Shown here one piece after another: positions 52,291 through 60,232 of a stretch of 64,000 nt of DNA. Positions within the stretch are counted from its first letter, which is position 1, and each line of letters begins with the position of its first letter. The notes under the pieces were generated by a model, which saw only the letters and a program-made list of their open reading frames with translations, made no database searches and had not been told where the DNA came from. The position numbers and the translations under genes were made by a program. The DNA comes from Ornithinimicrobium murale. Lineage in GTDB: Bacteria > Actinomycetota > Actinomycetes > Actinomycetales > Dermatophilaceae. Where the stretch lies: assembly GCF_003352835.1 (NCBI RefSeq), contig NZ_QLVD01000023.1:372001-436000 (forward strand), given 5' to 3'.

Positions 52291-53309
52291 CCTGGCACGG
52301 GGTGACGACCGACCCGCGGCTGCACATCGTCACCGGCAAGGGCGGCACCGGCAAGACGACGGTCGCCGCCTCCCTGGCCACGGCGCTGGCGCAGGAGGGA
52401 CAGCGGGTGCTGCTCGTGGAGACCGAGGAGCGGCAGGGCATCAGCCAGGTGCTGGACGTCGCACCGCTGGGCACCCAGGAGGAGGAGGTCGCCGCGGGCT
52501 TGGACGGCGGACAGGTGTGGGGGCTGTCCATCGAGGCCGGCGCGGCACTGGTGGAGTACCTGCGGCTGTTCTATCGCCTCGGCCGCGCCGGCGACCTGCT
52601 GCACAAGATGGGCGCCATCGAGTTCGCGACCACGATCGCCCCCGGTGTCCGGGACGTGCTGATCGGCGGCAAGATCTATGAGTCGGTCCGGCGGACCACG
52701 GCGGGTCGGGCCCCTGGGCGGCGCAGCCGGTCCGAGGACCCTCCTGCCTACGACGCCGTGGTGCTGGACGCCCCGCCGACCGGACGGGTGGGCCGCTTCC
52801 TCGACGTCACCGGACAGTTGGCCGACCTGGCCAGGGTCGGGCCGATCCGCCATCAGGCCGACGCGATCCACCAGCTGCTGCACTCCGACACCACGCTGGT
52901 GCACCTGGTCACGCTGCTGGAGCAGCTGCCTGTGCAGGAGACCCTCGATGCGGTCGAGTCCCTGACATCCGAGGGCCTGCAGGTCGGCGCGCTGATCGTG
53001 AACCAGGCCAGGGACGCCGGGGTCCGCGCCTCCCTCGACCTGGTCGCCGAGCAGGCACCCGACCCCGCCCGGCTCGCCGAGCAGCTGGAGTCGGTCGGCA
53101 TCCGCACGTCAGCCGCGATGATCAGCGGCCTGGAGCAGACAGCCGCCGAGGCCGTGCAGCGCCGGGACCTGGAGGCCTCGCTGGAGGACGCCGTGGTCGC
53201 CGCCGGGAGACCGGTGCTGGTCCTGCCCCACCTGCCCGAGGGAGTCGGCCCCGACGCGGTGCGCCGCCTCGCCGCCGAACTCGCAGCCCAGGGGGTGGCC
53301 AGTGCCTGA
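52287..53309 (+). CDS. ArsA/GET3-like anion-transporting ATPase, first subunit (Rv3679 type)
   Basis: This 340-residue P-loop ATPase has the deviant Walker A VTGKGGTGKTT, in which the first Lys is the intermonomer signature Lys. It also has VLLVETEERQGISQVL, the switch LDAPPTGRVGRFLD and a long helical domain. Mycobacterial Rv3679 forms a heterodimer with Rv3680 and has been linked to glycerol/metalloid sensitivity and host survival. Here too the two genes overlap (8 bp) and are surely co-translated. GTG 52287 overlaps the hydrolase stop. Confidence 0.9.
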   Translation: MTWHGVTTDPRLHIVTGKGGTGKTTVAASLATALAQEGQRVLLVETEERQGISQVLDVAPLGTQEEEVAAGLDGGQVWGLSIEAGAALVEYLRLFYRLGRAGDLLHKMGAIEFATTIAPGVRDVLIGGKIYESVRRTTAGRAPGRRSRSEDPPAYDAVVLDAPPTGRVGRFLDVTGQLADLARVGPIRHQADAIHQLLHSDTTLVHLVTLLEQLPVQETLDAVESLTSEGLQVGALIVNQARDAGVRASLDLVAEQAPDPARLAEQLESVGIRTSAAMISGLEQTAAEAVQRRDLEASLEDAVVAAGRPVLVLPHLPEGVGPDAVRRLAAELAAQGVASA

Positions 53310-54432
53310 CCTGGACCTCGGTGCCGTGCTCGCGGACCCGGCCACCTCGGTGGTGGTCTGCTGCGGGTCCGGCGGCGTCGGCAAGACCACCACGGCCGCA
53401 GCACTCGCCCTGCACGCCGCCGAGCAGGGCAGGCGGGTCGTCGTGCTCACCATCGATCCGGCTCGGCGGCTCGCCCAGGCCCTGGGCCTCACCGAGCTGG
53501 ACAACACCCCGCGGCCGGTGGTCGGCGTGGACACCTCGGCCGGCGGATCCCTCGACGCGATGATGCTCGACATGAAACGCACCTTCGACGAGGTGGTGCT
53601 CACGCATGCCGAGCCCGAGACGGCCCAGCAGATCCTGGACAACCCGGTCTACCAGGCGGTGTCGTCCTCCTTCGCCGGGACGCAGGAGTACATGGCGATG
53701 GAACGTCTCGGCCAGCTTCGGGCCCAGGCCCAGGCCGAGGACAGCTGGGACCTGATCGTGGTGGACACCCCACCCTCCCGCTCGGCACTGGACTTCCTGG
53801 ACGCTCCCCAGCGCCTGGGCTCCTTCCTCGACGGCCGGTTCATCCGGCTGGTCAGCGCCCCTGCCCGCGCCGGCGGTCGGGTCGGTGCCCGGGCGCTCGG
53901 GGTCGGCATGTCCCTGGCCGCGTCGACGCTGGGCAAGCTGTTGGGCAAGCAGTTCCTGTTGGACGTCAGCACCTTCGTGGCGGCCATGGACACCGTCTTC
54001 GGCGGGTTCCGGGCCCGGGCCGATGAGACCTACCGTCTGCTGCAGGCACCCGGCACCCGGTTCGTGGTGGTGGCGGCCCCCGAGCGCGACGCCCTGCGCG
54101 AGGCGGGCTTCTTCGTGCACCGCCTGGCCAGGGACCGGATGCCGCTCGCCGGTCTCGTCCTGAACCGGGTCGCGGTGTCCCGCGCCAGGATCTCCGCGGA
54201 CCGGGCCCGCGATGCGGCGGAGTCGATCGAGGAGTCCGGCGATCCGCATACGGCCGCCGTGCTGCGTGCCCATGCCGATCACGCGGAGGTGGCCGCCCGA
54301 CACCGCCGCCTGATCCGGGACACTGCCGCCGCCTACCCGAAGCTGGCGACCGTCCAGGTGCCCCTGGCCGGCGCCGACATCGCCGACCTGCCCGCCCTGC
54401 GGCGTGTCGCCGAGTCGCTCAGCACACCCTAA
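53302..54432 (+). CDS. ArsA/GET3-like ATPase, second subunit (Rv3680 type)
   Basis: This 376-residue partner of the preceding ATPase has the P-loop CCGSGGVGKTTTAAALA, which lacks the signature Lys seen in the first subunit. It also has VLTIDPARRLAQALGL (switch I-type Asp), LIVVDTPPSRSALDFLD and GLVLNRV near the end. One subunit with and one without the signature Lys suggests an asymmetric heterodimer. In mycobacteria whiB4 follows; here the next gene is the penicillin-binding protein, 30 bp away. Confidence 0.9.
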   Translation: MPDLDLGAVLADPATSVVVCCGSGGVGKTTTAAALALHAAEQGRRVVVLTIDPARRLAQALGLTELDNTPRPVVGVDTSAGGSLDAMMLDMKRTFDEVVLTHAEPETAQQILDNPVYQAVSSSFAGTQEYMAMERLGQLRAQAQAEDSWDLIVVDTPPSRSALDFLDAPQRLGSFLDGRFIRLVSAPARAGGRVGARALGVGMSLAASTLGKLLGKQFLLDVSTFVAAMDTVFGGFRARADETYRLLQAPGTRFVVVAAPERDALREAGFFVHRLARDRMPLAGLVLNRVAVSRARISADRARDAAESIEESGDPHTAAVLRAHADHAEVAARHRRLIRDTAAAYPKLATVQVPLAGADIADLPALRRVAESLSTP

Positions 54433-54462
54433 TTCCCAGGGTGCGCCGCTAGTCTTGAGTCC

Positions 54463-56982
54463 ATGCGTGCCACGACCCTTGCCCGCGTGACGTCCCTGCT
54501 GGGCGCGTTCCTGGCGATCTCCCTGCTGATGGGACTCATCGGCGCGGGTCTGCTGCTGCCCGTCATCGGGGCTGGTGGCACCGCAGCACGTGAGGGAGTC
54601 AGCCTGTTTGAGGAGCTGCCCGGCGACCTGGAGCAGAACCCGCTGGCCCAGCAGTCCCGCATTCAGACGGCCGGCGGTGACCTGATCGCCACGCCCGCCG
54701 AGGAGAACCGCATCCTGGTGGGTCTGGATGAGATCTCCCCCTTCATGAAGCAGGCGCAGATCGCGATCGAGGACGAGCGCTTCTATGACCATGGCGGCAT
54801 GGACCTGCGAGCCCTGTCGCGCGCCATGGTGAGCAACGCGACCTCGGAGAGCACCCAGGGCGGCTCCACGCTCACCCAGCAGTACGTCAAGCTCCGGCTG
54901 CAGCAGGAGGCACTCCAGGAGGAGAACACCGAAGCTCTGCACGCGCTGCAGGCCCGCAGCGGGATCGAGGGCTACGTTCGCAAACTGCGCGAGCTCAAGT
55001 ACGCCGTCACCCTGGAGCAGCGGCTGACCAAGGACGAGATCCTCGAGGGATACCTCAACCTCGCCTACTACGGTGACCGCGTCTACGGCGTCGAGGCGGC
55101 CGCCCGCCACTACTTCGGGGTCAAGTCCAGCGAGCTCAACCTGCCCGAGGCCGCCACGCTGGCCGGCATCGTGCGCGCCCCCAGCATCACCGACCCGATC
55201 CACGACTATGACGCCTCACTCGCCCGGCGCAATGTCGTGCTGGACAAGATGTACCAACAGGGCATGATCACCGAGAGCGAGTGGACCAAGGCCCGCGAGT
55301 CAGAGATCGAGCTCAACGTCACCGACAGCCAGCGGTCCTGCATGAACTCCTCCTACCCCTACTTCTGCGACTACGTCACCGAGTGGCTGTTGCAGCACGA
55401 GGCGCTCGGAGCGACGCGTGAGGAGCGCGAGACGCTGCTGACCACCGGTGGCCTGACGATCACCACCACACTCGACCCCGAGATGTCCCAGCTGATCACC
55501 GAGCGCACGCAGGAGTACGCCCCGCCCGGCAACGAGTACAAGCTGGCCTCGGCAGCCGCCATGGTCGAGCCGGGCACCGGGCACGTGGTCGCCTTCGGGC
55601 AGAGCTCGGACTACAACATCGAGGAGTCGCAGGACCGGTTCAGCGAGACCTCGGTCAACTGGAGCGTCGACAGTCGCTACGGCGGCAGCGAGGGCTTCCA
55701 GATCGGCTCGGTGGCCAAGGCCTTCACCCTGGTCACCGCCCTGGAGACTGGCGTCCCACTCGAGGCCGCCCTCAGCCTCCGCGATGCCGTGCAGGTCGAC
55801 GACGACAACAACTGGCGCAACCCCGAGGTCCCCGGCTCCCGCCCCGAGGGCGACACCCGGCCAGCCGTGATCTTCACCCGCGAGGACTTCCAGGAGGGCT
55901 GCAGTCTCGGCATTGACGAGTGGGCGGTCCGCAACGCCGAGGACGCCAACCACGAGTCGACGATCACGCTGCGCAAGGCCACGATGTCCTCGGTCAACAC
56001 GGCGTTCGCGACGCTGGCCTCCCAGGTCGGCACGTGCAACATCCGCGACACCATGACGGACATGGGCCTGCACGCGGCCTCCGGCGAGCCCTACGGCTCC
56101 GGTCCGGCCAGCGTGGCCCCCACGTTCGTCCTGGGTGCGGACAACGCCAGCCCGCTGACCGTCGCCACGTCCTACGCGACGATCGCCGCGGGCGGGCTCT
56201 ACTGCCCGCCGGTCCCGGTCACCCAGATCGTCGACGCCGACGGCAAGGAGATCCCGCTGGACCTCCCGGGCTGTGAGCAGGTGGTCGACCCCGACGTCGC
56301 CGCGGGCACCGCCGAGCTGATGCAGGAGGTCGTCAGCCTGCCCGGCTCCGGCTTCCGGGCGGTCCTGGCCAACGACCGACCGGCCGGCGGCAAGACGGGC
56401 ACCGCCGACGAGAGCAAGCACACCTGGTTCGCCGGCTACACCCCGCAGCTGTCCACCGCGGTCTGGATCGGCAGCCCGGGTGCGAAGTATGAGGGCGACC
56501 TCAAGGACTTCACCCTGGGCGAGCACACCATCGACGGCTGGTTCTACGGCTCCAAGCTGTCCGCGGTGCTGTGGAAGGACCTGATGGACACCGCGCTGGA
56601 GGACGAGCCGACCGAGGACTTTGACGAGCCCTCCAACGAGATCAAGTACGGCGAGGACCGGGCCGTGCCCGACGTCGAGGGCGAGCGCCTGGAGGACGCG
56701 ATCCGGATCCTGGGTGCCGAGGGCTTCCTGACCGAGGACTACCAGCGCAGCTCTTCCGAGCCCGAGGGCACCGTGCTCTACACCTCGCCCTCCGAGGGCA
56801 CCATGATGAAGGCGGGCAAGACGGTCCACATCTACGTCTCCAGCGGCTCGTGGTCGTCCTCGCCACCGCCGGCTGATGACGACGACGACGACGATGATGA
56901 TGATGACGACGACAGCGGCTCGTGGGCGCCCCCGGATGACGGCGAACTCGATCCGGGCCCGGGCGACGTCCACAGCCCCTGA
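54463..56982 (+). CDS. Bifunctional penicillin-binding protein with PASTA domain (PonA2 type)
   Basis: This 839-residue class A PBP has a membrane helix at about residues 10-33. The GT51 glycosyltransferase domain has IEDERFYDHGGMDL near 103 and GGSTLTQQYVK. The transpeptidase domain has the nucleophile motif SVAK near 416, SVN, and KTGTA near 644. One PASTA repeat (VPDVEGERLEDAIRILGAEG, from about 736) follows, then a Ser-rich turn and an uninterrupted run of 13 Asp codons near 805-818. It synthesises and cross-links peptidoglycan; PonA2 homologues matter under stress. Its stop is directly adjacent to the stop of the convergent GatB/YqeY gene. Confidence 0.93.
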   Translation: MRATTLARVTSLLGAFLAISLLMGLIGAGLLLPVIGAGGTAAREGVSLFEELPGDLEQNPLAQQSRIQTAGGDLIATPAEENRILVGLDEISPFMKQAQIAIEDERFYDHGGMDLRALSRAMVSNATSESTQGGSTLTQQYVKLRLQQEALQEENTEALHALQARSGIEGYVRKLRELKYAVTLEQRLTKDEILEGYLNLAYYGDRVYGVEAAARHYFGVKSSELNLPEAATLAGIVRAPSITDPIHDYDASLARRNVVLDKMYQQGMITESEWTKARESEIELNVTDSQRSCMNSSYPYFCDYVTEWLLQHEALGATREERETLLTTGGLTITTTLDPEMSQLITERTQEYAPPGNEYKLASAAAMVEPGTGHVVAFGQSSDYNIEESQDRFSETSVNWSVDSRYGGSEGFQIGSVAKAFTLVTALETGVPLEAALSLRDAVQVDDDNNWRNPEVPGSRPEGDTRPAVIFTREDFQEGCSLGIDEWAVRNAEDANHESTITLRKATMSSVNTAFATLASQVGTCNIRDTMTDMGLHAASGEPYGSGPASVAPTFVLGADNASPLTVATSYATIAAGGLYCPPVPVTQIVDADGKEIPLDLPGCEQVVDPDVAAGTAELMQEVVSLPGSGFRAVLANDRPAGGKTGTADESKHTWFAGYTPQLSTAVWIGSPGAKYEGDLKDFTLGEHTIDGWFYGSKLSAVLWKDLMDTALEDEPTEDFDEPSNEIKYGEDRAVPDVEGERLEDAIRILGAEGFLTEDYQRSSSEPEGTVLYTSPSEGTMMKAGKTVHIYVSSGSWSSSPPPADDDDDDDDDDDDDSGSWAPPDDGELDPGPGDVHSP

Positions 56983-57447
56983 TCAGGTGCTGAGCGCCCG
57001 CTTCACGGCAGCGGCGATCCGGCCACCCTCGGCACGCCCGGCGACCTGCGGCTGCAGGACCTTCATCACCTGGCCCATCTGCTGCATCCCGGTGGCACCG
57101 ACCTCGGCCACCGCTGCGGTGGCCAGCTCATCCAGCGCCGCGTCGTCGAGCTGCTCGGGCAGGTAGGCCTCGAGCACGACGAGCTCGGCCTCCTCCTGGT
57201 CCGCCAGCTCCTGGCGGCCGGCACTGGTGTAGGCCTCGGCGGCCTCCCGACGCTTCTTGGCCTCCTTGGTCAGCACCTTGAGGACCTCATCGTCGGTGAG
57301 CACACGAGCCTGGGTGCCGGCGACCTCTTCGTTGGAGATCGCGGTGAGGGCCATGCGCAGGGTGGACGAGCGCACCCGGTCCTTGGCGCGCATGGCGTCA
57401 TGCAGGTCGCGCTGGAGGGTGTCCTTGAGGGCCGTCTGCTCGGTCAT
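56983..57447 (-). CDS. GatB/YqeY domain protein
   Basis: This 154-residue YqeY family protein has LHDAMRAKDRVRSSTLRMAL at the N-terminus, then the charged LTKEAKKRREAAEAYTSAGR, EEAELVVLEAYLPEQL and the closing GRIAAAVKRAL. It is related to the tRNA-binding tail domain of GatB; its stand-alone role is not known. The gene is convergent with the penicillin-binding protein, with no base between the two stop codons, and diverges from the metallophosphoesterase. Confidence 0.9.
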   Translation of the reverse strand: MTEQTALKDTLQRDLHDAMRAKDRVRSSTLRMALTAISNEEVAGTQARVLTDDEVLKVLTKEAKKRREAAEAYTSAGRQELADQEEAELVVLEAYLPEQLDDAALDELATAAVAEVGATGMQQMGQVMKVLQPQVAGRAEGGRIAAAVKRALST

Positions 57448-57504
57448 GGGTCCAGTCTCTCACCGCGGGCGGTCTGCCAGCCCCCGGTTTGCGATGATCT
57501 GGGA

Positions 57505-58431
57505 GTGAATCTCGTATGCCGTGGTGCAGCCGGACTGGTCGGGCTCGGGGCCGGGGTGCTCGCCTGGAGCACGCTGGTCGAGCCGCGCGCGTTCGCGTTG
57601 CGTGAGTTCGAGGTGCCCGTCCTGCCGGCCGGGGCTGCTCCGCTGCGGGTGCTGCACCTGTCCGATCTGCACCTGGTGCCGGGACAGCGCACCAAGCAGG
57701 ACTGGGTGCGTTCCCTGGCCGCCCTCGAGCCGGACCTAGTCATCACCACCGGTGACAACCTGGCGCACCGGGACGCGGTCCCGGCCGTGCTGGACACCTA
57801 CCGTGATCTGCTTGAGATCCCCGGCGTCTTCGTGCTCGGCAGCAACGACTACTTCCCTCCCACGCTGAAGAACCCGTTGCGCTACTTCAACGACAGTCAC
57901 CAGCGCGGTGAGGCGCTGACCTCCGCTCGACTGCCCACCCAGGACCTGATCGACGGCTTCACCTCCGCGGGCTGGCTCGACCTGAACAACGCCCGCGGGG
58001 CTCTGACCCTGCGTGGTGTGCGTCTGGAGTTCGTCGGCGTGGACGACCCGCACCTGGAGTATGACCGCTACGACCAAGCGGCGGGCCCGGCCGCACCGGA
58101 CACCGAGCTGCTGGTCGGCGTGACCCACGCGCCCTACCAGCGGGTGCTCGATGCCATGACGACCGACGGGGCGGGCCTGGTGCTGGCCGGCCACACCCAC
58201 GGCGGCCAGGTCTGTGTGCCCTTCCACGGAGCCCTGGTCACCAACTGTGACCTCGTCCCCGGGCGGGCCAAGGGCCTGTCCCGCTGGTGGCCCGGCGCCG
58301 GTTCGACCCCGTCGTCCGCAGCTCCGCCGACCGCCGCCTGGCTGGAGGTCTCTGCCGGGCTGGGTGCATCGCCGTACTCACCATTCCGCTTCGCCTGCCG
58401 ACCGGAGGCCACGCTGCTGACGCTGGTCTGA
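57505..58431 (+). CDS. Membrane-anchored metallophosphoesterase
   Basis: This 308-residue calcineurin-like phosphoesterase has an N-terminal hydrophobic segment (AAGLVGLGAGVLAWSTLV). The metal ligands appear in LHLSDLHLVPGQ, ITTGDNLAH, LGSNDYFPP (here Asn-Asp in place of Asn-His-Asp), THAPYQ and AGHTHGGQVCVPF. The family member next to ponA2 in mycobacteria is Rv3683. The substrate is unknown; some relatives cleave UDP-diacylglucosamine or phospholipids. GTG 57505 is chosen because it starts the hydrophobic anchor. Confidence 0.88.
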   Translation: MNLVCRGAAGLVGLGAGVLAWSTLVEPRAFALREFEVPVLPAGAAPLRVLHLSDLHLVPGQRTKQDWVRSLAALEPDLVITTGDNLAHRDAVPAVLDTYRDLLEIPGVFVLGSNDYFPPTLKNPLRYFNDSHQRGEALTSARLPTQDLIDGFTSAGWLDLNNARGALTLRGVRLEFVGVDDPHLEYDRYDQAAGPAAPDTELLVGVTHAPYQRVLDAMTTDGAGLVLAGHTHGGQVCVPFHGALVTNCDLVPGRAKGLSRWWPGAGSTPSSAAPPTAAWLEVSAGLGASPYSPFRFACRPEATLLTLV

Positions 58432-58500
58432 CAGCGATTCGGTGCGGAGGCTCGGCCTGGGTTAGCATTGCCGACGCTGCGTGCTGCACGGCACGAGCCA

Positions 58501-58577
<77 letters not shown>

Positions 58578-58583
58578 TGGCAT

Positions 58584-58625
58584 GAGAGGCTCCTGACCTG
58601 CAGTTATGTAGGTCAGGAGCCTCTC
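58584..58625 (+). terminator. Intrinsic terminator of tRNA-Pro
   Basis: A perfect 16-bp stem (58584-58599 with 58610-58625) has a 10-base loop and is followed by CCCTTTT. It starts six bases after the encoded CCA. Confidence 0.88.
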
Positions 58626-58836
58626 CCCTTTTCCCGGCATGCCTTGAACGTGCCATGGACCTACGAGACTGGCACGCCCGTCAAGGAGTGCAGCCGCCGG
58701 TTCCGATCTCCTCACCGTTCGGGCGCGCCGTGCGGGACGACGTCCCAGCCGCCGTGGTCCCACATCCATGCGTAGGCAAACCGATCGAGCACCGGGGATC
58801 TATACGTCGGACTCTCGACTTCGGCCGTATCGTGGC

Positions 58837-58858
58837 TTATAGTTTCACCCAACTATAA
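58837..58858. promoter_or_regulatory. Palindrome TTATAGTT-N6-AACTATAA upstream of the ATPase gene
   Basis: A perfect 8-bp inverted repeat with a 6-base spacer is the only AT-rich patch in this region. It lies 30 bp before the GTG of the ATPase gene, so it overlaps its promoter. It is a likely operator, and the downstream arm TATAAA could be the -10 element. The ATPase has a C-terminal winged helix and may bind it itself. Confidence 0.6.
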
Positions 58859-58888
58859 AGACCTATCAAGCGTCGAGAGGTCGATACT

Positions 58889-60037
58889 GTGCAGTCGAGT
58901 CCCTACACCCCCGGCGAGACCGCCCGCGAGATCCCGGGGCGCGAGGTTCAACTCACTGACATCAGTGGGCTGCTGGCCCGGGTCGCGCTCGATGGCCGCT
59001 TCGCCGGCCGAGTCCGCGTCGACGTCGGCCCACGGGGAGTGGGAAAGACCAGCCTGCTGCGCCGCGTCCAGCGCACGGCGCACGACCTCGGCCTGGCCAC
59101 CGTGTTCGTCACGGCCGGCAACGGCGTCCTGACGGCAGTTGTCGCCGACGAGGTGCAGCAGCTTGCGCGTGGTTGGGGTCATGGCGACGTGCTGGCCGAA
59201 CGCGTGGGCCAGGTGAAGTTGTCGGCCGGGATCCCGGGAGTCGCCCACATCGAGGCGACAGGGGCAGACCGACCTGCCCCCGAGGCAACACGCGCCTTCC
59301 GGGACCTGATCACCCACACGGCTCGCGCAGCAGCCCAGGACACCGACCGCAAGGGTCTGGTCCTGCTCGTCGATGAGTTCCAATCCGCCGACGAGGACTC
59401 CCTGCGCACGATCGGCTACGCCTGGCAGGAGTTGCAGGCCAGCGAGGACCCTGTCCCTGCGGCCCTTCTGGCTGCGGGCCTGTCCCACACCCCCGACGTC
59501 GTCACCGGCGCCGTCACCCACGCCGAACGCTTCCAATACCGCCCCATGCGCGACCTGGAGCCGCACGAGACCCGTCAGGCGCTGACCGCCCCCAGCGCGG
59601 CGATGGGAGTCTCCTGGGCCATGGACGCTCTGACCACGGTCGTCGAACGCGCCCAGGGCTACCCCTACTTCATCCAGGTCTACGGCGACGAGGTCTGGCA
59701 CGCTGCCGGCAACCCCGCCCCCGGCCACCAACTCACCCTCGATCACGTCAATGCCGCCCAGGAGCGCGTTGACATAGATCTGACCGAGTTGTACCGCACC
59801 CGCTGGGCCAAGGCCACCGCTCGCGAACGAGACATCCTCGCGGCCATGGCCGATCACCCAGCAGGGCCCGTCGCACGCCGCGACATTGCCGACCAACTCG
59901 GCGTGGACACCACCGCCTTGTCCATGACGCGACAGTCACTGCTCGACAAGGGCATTGTGGACGCCCCGGGACATGGCGTGCTCGAGTTCACGGTCCCGGG
60001 ATTCGGCACCTACGTCCGAACTCTCACCAACCGGTAG
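58889..60037 (+). CDS. Stand-alone P-loop ATPase with C-terminal winged helix
   Basis: This 382-residue protein of the archaeal-type/STAND-like ATPase group has Walker A GPRGVGKTSLLRR (47-59), Walker B LVLLVDEFQSADEDS near 157-170, a sensor region AALLAAGLSHTP and a lid with YPYFIQVYGDEVWHAA. A C-terminal winged helix follows (VARRDIADQLGVDTTALSMT, then LLDKGIVD). GTG 58889 follows GAGAGG by eight bases. No partner gene is adjacent on the same strand. Similar ATPases occur as mobile or accessory genes near tRNAs; the function is unknown. The gene is isolated between a tRNA-Pro terminator and its own hairpin. Confidence 0.8.
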   Translation: MQSSPYTPGETAREIPGREVQLTDISGLLARVALDGRFAGRVRVDVGPRGVGKTSLLRRVQRTAHDLGLATVFVTAGNGVLTAVVADEVQQLARGWGHGDVLAERVGQVKLSAGIPGVAHIEATGADRPAPEATRAFRDLITHTARAAAQDTDRKGLVLLVDEFQSADEDSLRTIGYAWQELQASEDPVPAALLAAGLSHTPDVVTGAVTHAERFQYRPMRDLEPHETRQALTAPSAAMGVSWAMDALTTVVERAQGYPYFIQVYGDEVWHAAGNPAPGHQLTLDHVNAAQERVDIDLTELYRTRWAKATARERDILAAMADHPAGPVARRDIADQLGVDTTALSMTRQSLLDKGIVDAPGHGVLEFTVPGFGTYVRTLTNR

Positions 60038-60181
60038 ACGTCGGGTGCGGGGGGCATTGGCATGACATTGCCTGCCGTGCCTCGCCCACGACCTGGGCAG
60101 CAGCGTCTTGTGCTGTTCACCTCTGCGAGACACTCCCTACGCGAGCCCGCTACCTGACCACGACAGCGTGAGGACACTCCC

Positions 60182-60209
60182 GCCGCGCACCCAAGGACGG
60201 GTGCGCGGC
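60182..60209 (+). terminator. Hairpin between the ATPase gene and the LTD phosphoesterase gene
   Basis: A perfect 11-bp GC stem (60182-60192 with 60199-60209) has a 6-base loop. It lies 144 bases after the ATPase stop and 23 bases before the next start, so it may end the first transcript or structure the leader of the second. Confidence 0.5.
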
Positions 60210-60232
60210 TCGTCACGAGAGGAACTCACGTC

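Noticed and set aside
53122-55203. 693-codon open frame on the minus strand across the ATPase and PBP genes
   Set aside because: It is antisense to three well-supported genes, with low-complexity Gly/Val/Gln composition and no recognisable domain.
58655-58858. Small ORF of 67 codons between tRNA-Pro and the ATPase gene
   Set aside because: No ribosome-binding site. Its 3' end runs through the AT-rich palindrome and it shows no recognisable motif.
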